From NCBI GenBank assembly GCA_903919035.1, contig CAIXGY010000127.1, positions 1-35,037 of the forward strand: 35,037 bases of DNA, in the 5' to 3' direction. Source of the stretch: an uncultured Planctomycetaceae bacterium. GTDB lineage: Bacteria > Planctomycetota > Planctomycetia > Pirellulales > UBA1268. Below, one piece after another: positions 25,988 through 35,037 of this stretch (position 1 is its first letter; each line of letters opens with the position of its first letter). The notes under the pieces were generated by a model. That model had not been told where the DNA came from, ran no database searches, and worked only from the letters and a program-made list of their open reading frames with translations. The position numbers and the translations under genes were made by a program.

Positions 25988-26935
25988 TCAAAAGAGCGAC
26001 TTCAGCGAGCTGCCCAGCGACCAGCGGGGCTTCGTGGTCGACTCCGGCGCGGCGGCCCAGGCCCGCCAGCGGTCGACGTCGGATCCGAAGTCGCGGCCGG
26101 TGGCCCGGGCGAGCGCGGCCGTGGCCCGCGTCTGGATCGCGGGATCAGGGTCGTCGAGCAGCGAGACGAGATGGGGAACGGCCGCGGGATCGCCGAGCGT
26201 GCCGAGTACCCGCACGGCCCGCAGTCGGACGCCGAGATCGGCGTCCTCGCTGGCCCGGCGTGCGAGCCGACTCACGCTCTCGGGGCCGCGACGATCGCCG
26301 CAGACCTGGCAGGCGGTGAGCCTGACCCGCGGATCGGGATCATCGAGCGCCCCGGCACAGATGGCGTCGGCGGCGGCTGTGTCGAACGCCGCGGCCAACC
26401 CCAGCACGACGCAGCGGGCCCGTGGATCGGATTCCGTCAGCATCGCGGACACGAGACGGCGGGTGAACTCCTCCCGGTGCCGCGGATCCCCCAGCCGGGC
26501 CGCGTCGGCCTCCGTCGTGAGCAGCGCCAGACGTCTCGACGCGTCCGCCGGCAGGTTCGCCGAGTCGGCAGCGGCCTCGGGTTCGTCGTCGGGCTCCCGG
26601 TCGACGCCGCGGTCCTGGCCCGTGCCACCGCCCTTTCCGGCGTCGAGCCCGGGAGGCGTGCGCGGTGATTCCTCGTCGGCGCCGGGCACGATGACCCGCT
26701 GCGGCGGGGCGGGAGTGCCGGCCCCGCGGCTTGGGTCGGCGGGCTGACCGACCGTCGGCCACTTGCGCCACTGCGTCTGGTAATACCCGAATTGACCGGG
26801 ACGGACCGGGCAGTTCGGCCCGCACGTGCCGTCGCGGCAATCGTGTGCTTGGCCCTGGCACGGACTCGCGACGCAAGCCAGCACAGCGACGAGCAGCAGG
26901 GCGACGGTCGGCCGATGCAACGACGGGCGGTTCAT
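25988..26935 (-). CDS. Exported HEAT-repeat protein
   Basis: A 315-residue protein with a signal peptide (LHRPTVALLLVAVLACVASPCQGQ). The mature N-terminus has a short Cys-bearing stretch (DCRDGTCGPNCPVRPG) and the planctomycete motif GQFGYYQTQWRKWP. After a Pro/Gly-rich linker (about 70-120) come HEAT repeats (about 150-290), seen as VLGLAAAFDTAAADAICAGA, SRLARRASEDADLGVRLRAV and PHLVSLLDDPDPAIQTRATA. They suggest a binding scaffold in the periplasm. ggagg stands before the ATG at 26935. It heads the minus-strand C1 operon, though any functional link is only positional. Confidence 0.78.
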   Translation of the reverse strand: MNRPSLHRPTVALLLVAVLACVASPCQGQAHDCRDGTCGPNCPVRPGQFGYYQTQWRKWPTVGQPADPSRGAGTPAPPQRVIVPGADEESPRTPPGLDAGKGGGTGQDRGVDREPDDEPEAAADSANLPADASRRLALLTTEADAARLGDPRHREEFTRRLVSAMLTESDPRARCVVLGLAAAFDTAAADAICAGALDDPDPRVRLTACQVCGDRRGPESVSRLARRASEDADLGVRLRAVRVLGTLGDPAAVPHLVSLLDDPDPAIQTRATAALARATGRDFGSDVDRWRAWAAAPESTTKPRWSLGSSLKSLF

Positions 26936-27113
26936 GCCCGGTACCTCCGAAAGGGGGATCGCGGAGGACGGTAGCGAATCCTGGCCCCGCGCAGGAATGC
27001 CGATTTCCCCACAGCCGGACCCCGTCGGTCTGCCGGCGCGGGCGGGCGAGCCTGGGCAAGGCCCGCAGGCTCGGCAGGTCACGACGGTGAGCCGGGCCCC
27101 GGCGGCGCTCCGG

Positions 27114-28802
27114 TCAGGCCCGGTACGCGGTGCGGGCGACGTCGGGCTTCACGCCCTCGGGCGTCTCGTCGCTCGCGATGTCGAACCACTCCGGCTGAAA
27201 CTCGATTCGGGCCTGCGTCGTGGGGTTCGCCAGCGCGATGTTGCTCACCAAGGCGATCACGGCGTCGGCGATCGCCACCTCCGGCTTGCACCGGGGCTGA
27301 TGCTCCGGGGACGGATTGCGGATGCACCAGGCCCAGTGTTCCATCTCCTCCGTGTAGCCGCGGGACGGCGGGCCTGCCGACGCGCCCCCCTTGCCGCCGG
27401 CGGCATATCCGCCTCCGCCGCTCTCGGTGGTGTCCAGCGTGGGCGTGCCGTCCTTCGCCTTGGCGACCGTGACGCGGGTGTCTTTCGCCGAATCCTTGTA
27501 GAGCATCACGTCCTGCTCGCGTTCGAGCACGAGCGTGCCCTTGGTGCCCATCACCACCTCGCCATACTCGCCGAAGCCGTTGCCGTTGATCGACGAATAG
27601 GTGACGACGATCTTCTTGTTGGGATCGGCCACGCCGCCCTGCTCGTCGAAATATCCCGGGGCGGGATACTCGTACATGCAGTAGACGTGGTCGTCGATCT
27701 CGCGGTCGGCGGGGAACAGGCTCCGGTTGCCCACTGCGGTCACGGTGAGCGGCTTCACCTTCTTGCCCGGCCCGTGCATGGCAGACACGAAGATGCCCGC
27801 CGCGTCGAGTTGGTGGCTGCCAAGCTCGGCCATGAGTCCGCCGCCGGTGCGGTTCCAGAGTCGCCAGCGAATGAGTTCCTCCAACGGCGATCGTGGGGTG
27901 CCGTCGGGCAGCGAGATCCGGGTGTAACCGTGCTTCTCGGCGTCGATCATCTTGTCGGAGATCTGCGCCTCGAGTTGGGCGATCTTCTTGACGAGGCCGT
28001 CCACGTCGGCGGGCTTGGCGTCGGCCAGATCCTTCTGCCATCCCGCGAGTTGCTTGGCGAGTTTGTCGTCGTCGGGAAGGGGCGGCTTCCAGGAGTCCTT
28101 GCCCGGCAGGTTGCCCCGGTGCCACTGGGCGCGAAGCGAGTGGAGGTCGCCGATGAGCCGCGCGGTGCCGATCGTGTGGACCGCGTCGTCGTAGAGGACG
28201 CTGTAGTGCCGCTGGTGTCCCGTGGCGAGGATCTTGCCCGTCTCGCGGGCCACGCGCCCCATCTCCTTGCACTCGTGGACGCTGTGGGCCATGAGCTTCT
28301 CGGTGAGCACGTGCTTGCCGGCACGCATCGCCTTGATCGACGCCTCCGCGTGGAGGTGCAGCGGCAGGGCGATGATCACCGCCTCCACGTCGGGATCTGC
28401 GAGCAGGTCTTCGTACGCCGCAAAGACTCGCACCTTCTCCCGCGCCGCGTCCTCGGTGGACCACTTGTACTTCGCCATCAGCCCGGGCCGGGCGGTGTTG
28501 GCGCTGGCGCTGGAGACGTCGCCGTGGAAGGCGCGGAAGACGTTGTAGGGGCGGATGTCGGCGATCGCGACGACGTTGAGGTAGTCGGGATTGTGCGCCC
28601 CGATGAGCACGCTCCCCTCGTCCCCGGTTCCCAGCACGCCGACGCGGAGCGGGTCTCCGACGCTCCGGCCATAACCGAAATAGACCGCCCCGAGGCCGGC
28701 GCCCGCTGCGGTCGCTCCGGCCAGGAAGTCGCGCCGCGTGATCGCCACGGCGTCGGCGAAGTTCTCCTTGCCGATCTGCTTCTGGGATTCGGTCAGGTTC
28801 AT
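27114..28802 (-). CDS. Gfo/Idh/MocA oxidoreductase with Tat signal
   Basis: A 562-residue NAD(P)-dependent oxidoreductase exported by the Tat pathway: ITRRDFLAGATAAGAG at 21-36 is a twin-arginine signal. The Rossmann fold begins PLRVGVLGTGDEGSVL (51-66), and the catalytic EKLMAHS lies at 168-174, where Leu replaces the common Pro of EKP. Two insertions enlarge it beyond the usual 350-400 residues: a charged helical region about 245-295 and a Gly-rich loop (ESGGGGYAAGGKGGASAG). Such enzymes occur in large numbers in planctomycetes and may act on sugars. It lies 4 bases after the DoxX gene, so they form an operon. Confidence 0.9.
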   Translation of the reverse strand: MNLTESQKQIGKENFADAVAITRRDFLAGATAAGAGLGAVYFGYGRSVGDPLRVGVLGTGDEGSVLIGAHNPDYLNVVAIADIRPYNVFRAFHGDVSSASANTARPGLMAKYKWSTEDAAREKVRVFAAYEDLLADPDVEAVIIALPLHLHAEASIKAMRAGKHVLTEKLMAHSVHECKEMGRVARETGKILATGHQRHYSVLYDDAVHTIGTARLIGDLHSLRAQWHRGNLPGKDSWKPPLPDDDKLAKQLAGWQKDLADAKPADVDGLVKKIAQLEAQISDKMIDAEKHGYTRISLPDGTPRSPLEELIRWRLWNRTGGGLMAELGSHQLDAAGIFVSAMHGPGKKVKPLTVTAVGNRSLFPADREIDDHVYCMYEYPAPGYFDEQGGVADPNKKIVVTYSSINGNGFGEYGEVVMGTKGTLVLEREQDVMLYKDSAKDTRVTVAKAKDGTPTLDTTESGGGGYAAGGKGGASAGPPSRGYTEEMEHWAWCIRNPSPEHQPRCKPEVAIADAVIALVSNIALANPTTQARIEFQPEWFDIASDETPEGVKPDVARTAYRA

Positions 28803-28806
28803 GGTT

Positions 28807-29370
28807 TCACCTCGCGCACGTTTCGGCCGCGCCGGACAGTCGCCGGCACGTGGGACACCATCGCACCAGAAAATGATCGAGACCGCTCCAGCAGCCGACG
28901 GGCAGGGCCGCGAGCGCCAGCAGCGCGGCCATTTCCACCCACTGGTCGTAGGTGGCCTGGGCGCCGGCCACCCAGAATGGCTGGGACGCGATCACACTCG
29001 CCAGGAAGATCGCGCCTCCCATCGCGTTGAACTTCACGAACAGGCCCACCAGCAGGCAGGCCCCGATGGTCACGAGCGACCAACTCACGAAGCGGTCGGC
29101 CTGCCAGAGAGATGATGGTCCGGCGGCCGTCGCCGCCGCCCGACGAGCCTCGGCCGAGCCGAGATCGCGATCCCAGTCGGCCACGAGTTTGCGGCCGATG
29201 GCCTCGGCCTCGGCCATCCAGCCCGCAGCCTGGCCGGCGAGTTCGGCCCGCTTTCTCGTGATCCGCTCGCGCTCGAACGGAATCTCGTTCGCGCCCGGCC
29301 GCCGTTGGCCGGCGGCGAGCCGCTCCACCTGGCGGCGGTACTCGGCCAGGTCGTCACCGATCTCGGCCAG
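28807..29370 (-). CDS. DoxX-family membrane protein, 5' end missing at the junction
   Basis: About 185 C-terminal residues remain. Transmembrane helices are visible: FVSWSLVTIGACLLVGLFV, MGGAIFLASVIASQPFWVAG and MAALLALAALPVGC, followed by DHFLVRWCPTCRR near the end. Before them is a charged coiled-coil stretch (RERITRKRAELAGQAAGW). DoxX proteins are quinol-linked or redox-related membrane proteins; the substrate is unknown. Upstream of about 29,370 the open frame continues only as the antisense of another organism's solute-binding protein, so the true start is lost. It is coupled to the downstream Tat oxidoreductase gene. Confidence 0.75.
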   Translation of the reverse strand: MAEIGDDLAEYRRQVERLAAGQRRPGANEIPFERERITRKRAELAGQAAGWMAEAEAIGRKLVADWDRDLGSAEARRAAATAAGPSSLWQADRFVSWSLVTIGACLLVGLFVKFNAMGGAIFLASVIASQPFWVAGAQATYDQWVEMAALLALAALPVGCWSGLDHFLVRWCPTCRRLSGAAETCAR

Positions 29371-29384
29371 ATGATCGCAGATTC

Positions 29385-29390
<6 letters not shown>
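29350..29390. other. Junction between two unrelated genomes
   Basis: Planctomycete coding (minus-strand DoxX) stops being plausible here and the solute-binding protein frame on the plus strand begins in mid-protein. The exact base cannot be set because both frames are open across 29,350-29,390. GC content and codon choice change on the two sides. Confidence 0.75.
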
Positions 29391-29622
<232 letters not shown>

Positions 29623-29634
29623 GAAATCGGTCTC

Positions 29635-29664
29635 GTTCCAGCCATCTGATGAGATGGCTGGAAC
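29635..29664 (+). terminator. 13-bp hairpin after the solute-binding protein gene
   Basis: gttccagccatct (29635-29647) pairs perfectly with 29652-29664 around the loop gatg. No T run follows, so termination may be factor-dependent, or it may protect the 3' end of the upstream mRNA. Confidence 0.6.
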
Positions 29665-29691
29665 GTGCCACGCAGAAAATACAGACAGGTG

Positions 29692-29717
29692 GAGCCGGTG
29701 TGCCAACACACCGGCTC
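29692..29717 (+). repeat. 11-bp hairpin just before the MFS gene
   Basis: gagccggtgtg (29692-29702) pairs perfectly with 29707-29717 around ccaa, ending 12 bases before the ATG at 29730, and could overlap the ribosome binding site. It may be a terminator or a translation control element. Confidence 0.55.
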
Positions 29718-29729
29718 TCTGCTCCATCT

Positions 29730-30902
29730 ATGAACAACTATCGTGTCCTCACTCTAGTCAACATCCTCGCCATGGTGGCCATTGGCATCCACTCCCCACT
29801 GCTCACACTCTATCTGCAGGGTCTGGGTGCCGACTTTGCCCTGATCTCCGGAATTCTGACGAGCACTATCGTGGTCATGCTGGGCGCAAGCTATGCCCTG
29901 GGCTGGCTGGCCGATCGCATGGGCCGGCGTAAGCCGCTCTATCTGGCTGGGCTGGCGGGTGCCGCCATCAGCTACTGGTGGTTGAGCGCAGCCGGCGACG
30001 TTGCCCACGCCTGGCCGGCGCGCCTGCTCGATGGGCTGTCGATGGCCGCTGTCTCGACGCTCGGCCTGGCGCTCATGGGCGATACGTTGGATTCATCGCA
30101 GCGGCGAGGGCGCCAGATGGGACTCACGCGCGGGCTGGGGTCGGGGGCTTTTGCCGTCGGCGCGCTGGTCGGTGGCCGCCTGGCAGATACCTTTGGCCTG
30201 TCGTTTGTCTTTGTCGTGTGCGGTGCGTTTTTCCTGGCGGCCATGCTGGCTGCCCTCTTTGTGCAGGAAGTCCACTCCGCGCCCCTCCCCGTTGTGCCAG
30301 GCAGCCAATCGCACCGGCCTGGTGCCGGCCTGCCGCTGCTGTTTTTGGCCGGCGTGATGCTGTGGACTACGGCGCACGTCGCTTCTACCTCCATGTGGCC
30401 CAACTACATGGCAACCTTTGGATACAGCAAGACGGCCATCAGCAGCCTGTGGTCGCTGGCGGCCTTTATCGAATTGCCGGCTATGTACGTCACCGGCGCT
30501 CTGTCCGATGCCATGGGGCGGTCGATTATGCTGGCCGCAGGCGGTCTTGGCATTGGTGTTGTACAGATCGGCTATACGTTGCTGGCACAGAATCTGCCTT
30601 TGCTCTTGGGCGTGCAGGTGCTGCGCGGCTTCGGCTTCGGCAGCTACACGGCTTCTTCGATGACCTTTGCTGCCGAGTTTGGTGGACAGCAGCATCGCGG
30701 CAGCCGTAGTGGGCTCTTCAACGCTGCCGGGAGCACCGGCCAACTGCTGGGCAGTATGTTGGGCGGTACGCTGGTGCAGATGGCGGGTTTCCCCGCGCTC
30801 TTCGCTCTCTGTTCGACTATTGCCCTTGCCAGCGCATTCTGTTTCCTCTGGCTGGGGCGCAGGCGATCCACCCCCATCGCTGGCCATGCTTCAGTGCCTT
30901 GA
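29730..30902 (+). CDS. Major facilitator superfamily permease
   Basis: A 390-residue protein with about 12 transmembrane segments and the MFS motif ALGWLADRMGRRKPLYLAG between helices 2 and 3, with a second copy GALSDAMGRSIML in the second half. The helix 1 region MNNYRVLTLVNILAMVAIGI follows the start directly. It lies upstream of three dehydrogenase genes, so it probably takes up their substrate or exports a product. ATG 29730 is preferred over 29649, which would start within a hairpin. Confidence 0.88.
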   Translation: MNNYRVLTLVNILAMVAIGIHSPLLTLYLQGLGADFALISGILTSTIVVMLGASYALGWLADRMGRRKPLYLAGLAGAAISYWWLSAAGDVAHAWPARLLDGLSMAAVSTLGLALMGDTLDSSQRRGRQMGLTRGLGSGAFAVGALVGGRLADTFGLSFVFVVCGAFFLAAMLAALFVQEVHSAPLPVVPGSQSHRPGAGLPLLFLAGVMLWTTAHVASTSMWPNYMATFGYSKTAISSLWSLAAFIELPAMYVTGALSDAMGRSIMLAAGGLGIGVVQIGYTLLAQNLPLLLGVQVLRGFGFGSYTASSMTFAAEFGGQQHRGSRSGLFNAAGSTGQLLGSMLGGTLVQMAGFPALFALCSTIALASAFCFLWLGRRRSTPIAGHASVP

Positions 30903-30997
30903 ATGTCCTCTCATGCCAAGGCACAAAGGAGCGCCGATAAATTCTCGCTGCTCTTGTGCCCGTGTGAGATCCCAATTTGCCAAAGAAAGACTGAACG

Positions 30998-32008
30998 ATG
31001 CTACGAATTGGAGTCATGGGTACGGGGTCAATTGCCGCCGTCCATCTGGATGGGTGGCGGCAGATGCCCGGTATCGAACTTGTCGGCTATTATGATCTCT
31101 TGCCCGAAGCCGCCGAACGCGCCGCCCAGAAGTATGGCGGCCGCGTCTTCGGCTCCCTGGACGATTTTTTTGCCGCAGTGGACCTCGTCGATATCTGCAC
31201 GCCCGGCACGGCGCACAAGGAAAATGTGCTGGCCGCAGCTGCGGCGCGCAAGGCCATCATCTGCGAGAAGCCGCTCGCCCGCCACCTGCCTGACGCGCTG
31301 GAAATGGTGGAAACCTGCGAACGTGTGGGCGTGCCCCTCTTCCCGGCCCAGGTCGTGCGTTTCTTCCCCATGTACCGCAAGGTCAAGGAGTCGATCGACG
31401 CAGGGGCTATCGGAACGCCAGCCGTCTACCGCAGCGCACGCTGTGGCAGCTTCCCGCGGCCTGGCCGTGACTTTTCGGCGCCGTATTATGCCGACTTCAA
31501 CCAGAGCGGCGGCGTCGTCCTCGACGTGGCTGTCCACGATATCGACTTTGCCCGTTGGTGCTGCGGCGAGGTCGAGCGGGTCTTTACGCGCGGGTTGACT
31601 TTCGCCGGCAAGCCCTTTCAAGATCACGCTCTTCTCACGCTGCGCTTCACCTCCGGTGCCATCGGCCATATCGAAGTGAGCTGGTCACACCCACGCGGCA
31701 ATTTTCGCACCCGCGTAGAGGTAGCGGGGGATGCCGGCCTGGTAGAGTGGGATTCGCTGGACCGGCCACCCCTGCTCGCTGAGTTGTACGACGAGCAGAA
31801 CGGCTTCCAGCGTCTGGGCAGCAGCCCAACCAGTGCCACCGACGAGCCGTACTATGCTGAGCTCGCTCACTTCGTCGATGTGGTCGAAGGCCGTGCCACG
31901 CCGATCGTCACGGCACGTGACGGCCTGGAGGCGGTGCGCGTTGGCCTGGCTGCCATCGAGTCGATGCGCACAGGCCGGCCGATCACCATGCGAGATTTTG
32001 GAGGGTAA
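30998..32008 (+). CDS. Gfo/Idh/MocA family oxidoreductase, first of three
   Basis: A 336-residue NAD(P)-dependent dehydrogenase with the dinucleotide loop GVMGTGSIAAVH (5-16), catalytic CEKPLARH (89-96) and the second-domain motif VLDVAVHDIDFARW. It is probably a sugar or cyclitol dehydrogenase; the specific substrate is not known. It begins 95 bases after the permease. The second dehydrogenase gene follows after four bases, which indicates one transcript. The ATG at 30998 aligns with the standard beginning MLRIGVMGTG. Confidence 0.9.
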   Translation: MLRIGVMGTGSIAAVHLDGWRQMPGIELVGYYDLLPEAAERAAQKYGGRVFGSLDDFFAAVDLVDICTPGTAHKENVLAAAAARKAIICEKPLARHLPDALEMVETCERVGVPLFPAQVVRFFPMYRKVKESIDAGAIGTPAVYRSARCGSFPRPGRDFSAPYYADFNQSGGVVLDVAVHDIDFARWCCGEVERVFTRGLTFAGKPFQDHALLTLRFTSGAIGHIEVSWSHPRGNFRTRVEVAGDAGLVEWDSLDRPPLLAELYDEQNGFQRLGSSPTSATDEPYYAELAHFVDVVEGRATPIVTARDGLEAVRVGLAAIESMRTGRPITMRDFGG

Positions 32009-32012
32009 TGCC

Positions 32013-33017
32013 GTGGCTGAACACAATATTCGGATTGGGTTTCTGGGCATTGCCCACCTGCATTCTGTTTCCTACGCCGGTAACTTGCTTGCCATGCCGG
32101 GCGTGGAAGTAGTCGGTATGTATGAGGCAAACGAACAACTGGCGACAGAGTGGGCCGGTCGCTTTGACGTGCAGCGCCTGGCCAGCGCCGAGGAACTGCT
32201 GGCAGCCGGCCTCGATGGGGTCGTGATCTGCAGCGAAAACGCGCTGCACCGCCCCTATGTGGAGCGTGCAGCCGGCCGCGTCAAGGCCATCCTGTGCGAG
32301 AAGCCGATTGCCACGACCGTGGCCGATGCACAGGTTATGATCGACGCCTGCCGCACCGCAGATACAAGGCTCCAGATTGCATTCCCTGTGCGTTTTGCCC
32401 CGTCGGTGGTGGAACTGAAACGACAGCTCGATGCCGGCCTGTTGGGTGAAATCCTCACCGTCAATTGCACCAATCACGGCTCCATGCCGGGCGGCTGGTT
32501 TGTCAACCCTGATCTCGCCGGGGGCGGCGCAGTCCTCGACCATACGGTGCATGTCATCGACGTGCTGCGCTGGTTCTGGGGCGCCGAGGTGACCGAAGTC
32601 TACGCCGAAATCGGCGAGAGCCTCCTTCACCCCGGTCTCGGTATCGACGATGCCGGACTGCTCTCCTTCACGCTCAGCAACGGTGTCTACGGCACGTTGG
32701 ACACGAGCTGGTCCCGGCCGCCGAGCTACACGATCTGGGGCGACGTCAAGCTGGAGATTCTGGGCACGCACGGGGTCGTCTATGCCGACACGCTGCAGCA
32801 ATATGTGACCGTGGCCTCCAATGCCGCCGGCAAGACACGGTGGGCAAGCTACGGCAGTGACATGGATGGCGGCCTCATGGCCGATTTCGTGAAGATGATT
32901 CGTATGCGAGGTGAACCTTCTATTACCGGCGAGGACGGTCTGCGCGCCATGGCCGTCGCGCTGGCTGCGTATGAGTCGGCAAAAACGGGTCAGCCAGTCA
33001 AACTTTCGAATCTCTGA
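32013..33017 (+). CDS. Gfo/Idh/MocA family oxidoreductase, second of three, GTG start
   Basis: A 334-residue dehydrogenase-like protein. The nucleotide loop is altered: FLGIAHLHSVSY replaces the common GxGxxA pattern, a variant seen in a subgroup of the family, while CEKPIATT (95-102) and VLDHTVHVIDVLRW are intact. The only good start is GTG 32013 with ggaggg upstream, four bases after the previous stop. It is clearly cotranscribed with its neighbour. The changed loop leaves cofactor choice open; substrate unknown. Confidence 0.86.
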   Translation: MAEHNIRIGFLGIAHLHSVSYAGNLLAMPGVEVVGMYEANEQLATEWAGRFDVQRLASAEELLAAGLDGVVICSENALHRPYVERAAGRVKAILCEKPIATTVADAQVMIDACRTADTRLQIAFPVRFAPSVVELKRQLDAGLLGEILTVNCTNHGSMPGGWFVNPDLAGGGAVLDHTVHVIDVLRWFWGAEVTEVYAEIGESLLHPGLGIDDAGLLSFTLSNGVYGTLDTSWSRPPSYTIWGDVKLEILGTHGVVYADTLQQYVTVASNAAGKTRWASYGSDMDGGLMADFVKMIRMRGEPSITGEDGLRAMAVALAAYESAKTGQPVKLSNL

Positions 33018-33053
33018 CCGCCGATCGCCGCCGATCCCGTGGATCGCTGATCC

Positions 33054-33070
33054 CGGATCGCTGCGATCCG
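33054..33070. repeat. Small hairpin in front of the third dehydrogenase gene
   Basis: cggatcg (33054-33060) pairs with cgatccg (33064-33070). It is part of a run of gatcgc/gatccc-like motifs in 33018-33075, the only spacer of note in this operon. Confidence 0.4.
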
Positions 33071-33098
33071 CAACTGAAAATGTGCTACGAGGTGTCCT

Positions 33099-34433
<1,335 letters not shown>

Positions 34434-34456
34434 AGAAGGACGGAGCAGCCACCGGG

Positions 34457-34498
34457 ACGGCGACGACCGGCCACTGCGCCTGCCATCGCCGTTTTTTT
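34457..34498 (+). terminator. Intrinsic terminator after the dehydrogenase operon
   Basis: acggcga (34457-34463) pairs with tcgccgt (34486-34492) and is followed directly by seven T residues (34492-34498). The loop is long (22 bases), but the T run makes termination likely. Confidence 0.6.
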
Positions 34499-34539
34499 GA
34501 TGCGGCGCCATGGCTCGCCCGTGAAACTGTGAGGAAACT

Positions 34540-34932
34540 ATGCTGGTAGCAGGCATGATCAGCGGGACTTCGGCGGACGGTATTGACGTAGCACTGGCCG
34601 AGATTCACAGTGTGCCCGGCACCGCGCCGGGTGCAGTTGCCCTGCACCAGCGCGCATTCGTGACGGTACCGTGGCCAGCCGCCGACCGCGCCCTCATCTT
34701 CGACCTGTTTGCCAACCACGGCTCGCCACAGACGGTGTGCCGTGCCAATTTCGCGCTCGGCACGACCTTCGCGCGCGCAGTCGAGGAGGCCGCACACGCG
34801 GCCGGTGTTGCGCTGGACACTATCGAACTCATCGGCAGCCACGGCCAGACGATCTGGCACGACGCCGACGGTGACCGCATCACCAGTACCCTGCAGATCG
34901 GCGAACCGGCTGTGATTGCCGAGCGAACCGGC
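34540..34932 (+). CDS. anmK: Anhydro-N-acetylmuramic acid kinase, 5' part only
   Basis: About 131 N-terminal residues of AnmK, which opens and phosphorylates 1,6-anhydro-MurNAc during cell-wall recycling. The family start GMISGTSADGIDVALAEI is at 5-22, followed by IELIGSHGQTIWHDA and STLQIGEPAVIAERTG. The last motif is normally followed by ADFR and GGQGAPL; these are missing. From about 34,930 the frame continues as a different protein. A gagg site precedes the ATG. The gene is cut by the second junction. Confidence 0.85.
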
Positions 34933-34940
34933 GAGGCGAC
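34927..34940. other. Second junction: anmK joined in frame to a P-type ATPase
   Basis: The frame passes without interruption from the AnmK motif AVIAERTG to the ATPase motif TGEATLLAEISRLL. The shared bases accggcga could have served as overlap. Confidence 0.7.
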
Positions 34941-35037
34941 CCTGCTCGCCGAGATCTCCCGGTTGCTGGCGGCGGCGGAGTCCGGCCGTACTCGCTTCGT
35001 GGCGCTCGCCGACCGGGTGGCGCGCAGCTATGCGCCG
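34933..35037 (+). CDS. Internal fragment of a heavy-metal P-type ATPase
   Basis: The 35 residues reading EATLLAEISRLLAAAESG then FVALADRVARSYAP match the stretch after the actuator domain of P1B-type metal ATPases, where TG.TLLAEI..L and LADR.A..YAP are conserved. No start exists and the window ends inside the protein. Sequence style suggests a proteobacterial source, but the piece is too short to be sure. Confidence 0.6.

Overview
The window reads as three unrelated pieces of bacterial DNA joined end to end. Bases 1 to about 29,370 look like one high-GC planctomycete (Planctomycetota, probably Pirellulales-like). The signs are a Hanks-type kinase, a TIGR03067-type protein, a DUF1598-type protein, a secreted HEAT-repeat protein with a GQFGYYQTQW motif, a Tat-exported Gfo/Idh/MocA oxidoreductase next to DoxX, and a methanofuran/H4MPT-type C1 gene set. 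Bases from about 29,370 to 34,930 have lower GC and different codon choice and look like a Chloroflexota (Caldilinea/Anaerolinea-like) sugar locus. The last ~110 bases read as a metal P-type ATPase. At both joins a gene on each side is cut inside its coding sequence, so a chimeric contig is the simplest reading.

Planctomycete part: a membrane-anchored trypsin-like protease (96-1142), a cyclophilin (1168-1707, minus) and a divergent Ser/Thr kinase (1750-2931). tRNA-Glu(CTC) follows with its own promoter and terminator. Directly behind it lies a lower-GC island with an integrase tail and an AbiE-like nucleotidyltransferase toxin/regulator pair behind an inverted-repeat operator. Then come small proteins (5552-6477), a TIGR03067 protein, an FkbM-like methyltransferase, and an archease-RtcB RNA repair operon. 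A minus-strand operon follows: a ribosome hibernation factor fused to a cold-shock domain, an alpha/beta hydrolase and a phosphoribosyltransferase.

From 12 to 24 kb are a TolC-like outer membrane protein, a nested inverted-repeat element, a putative lipoprotein, the pyrB-pyrC-NYN operon, an MFS protein, an FHA-GAF-sigma54 activator and a DUF1598 protein. From 23.3 to 26.9 kb a tight minus-strand operon encodes a HEAT protein, an MfnD-like ATP-grasp ligase, an H4MPT-linked ASKHA protein and an MfnE-like kinase. From 27.1 to 29.37 kb a DoxX gene (5' end cut off) precedes the Tat oxidoreductase.

Second part: the end of a peptide/sugar ABC solute-binding protein, two strong hairpins, an MFS permease, three non-identical Gfo/Idh/MocA dehydrogenases and the start of anmK. 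This looks like uptake and oxidation of a sugar or cyclitol plus cell-wall sugar recycling. No rRNA, CRISPR array or complete insertion sequence was seen.
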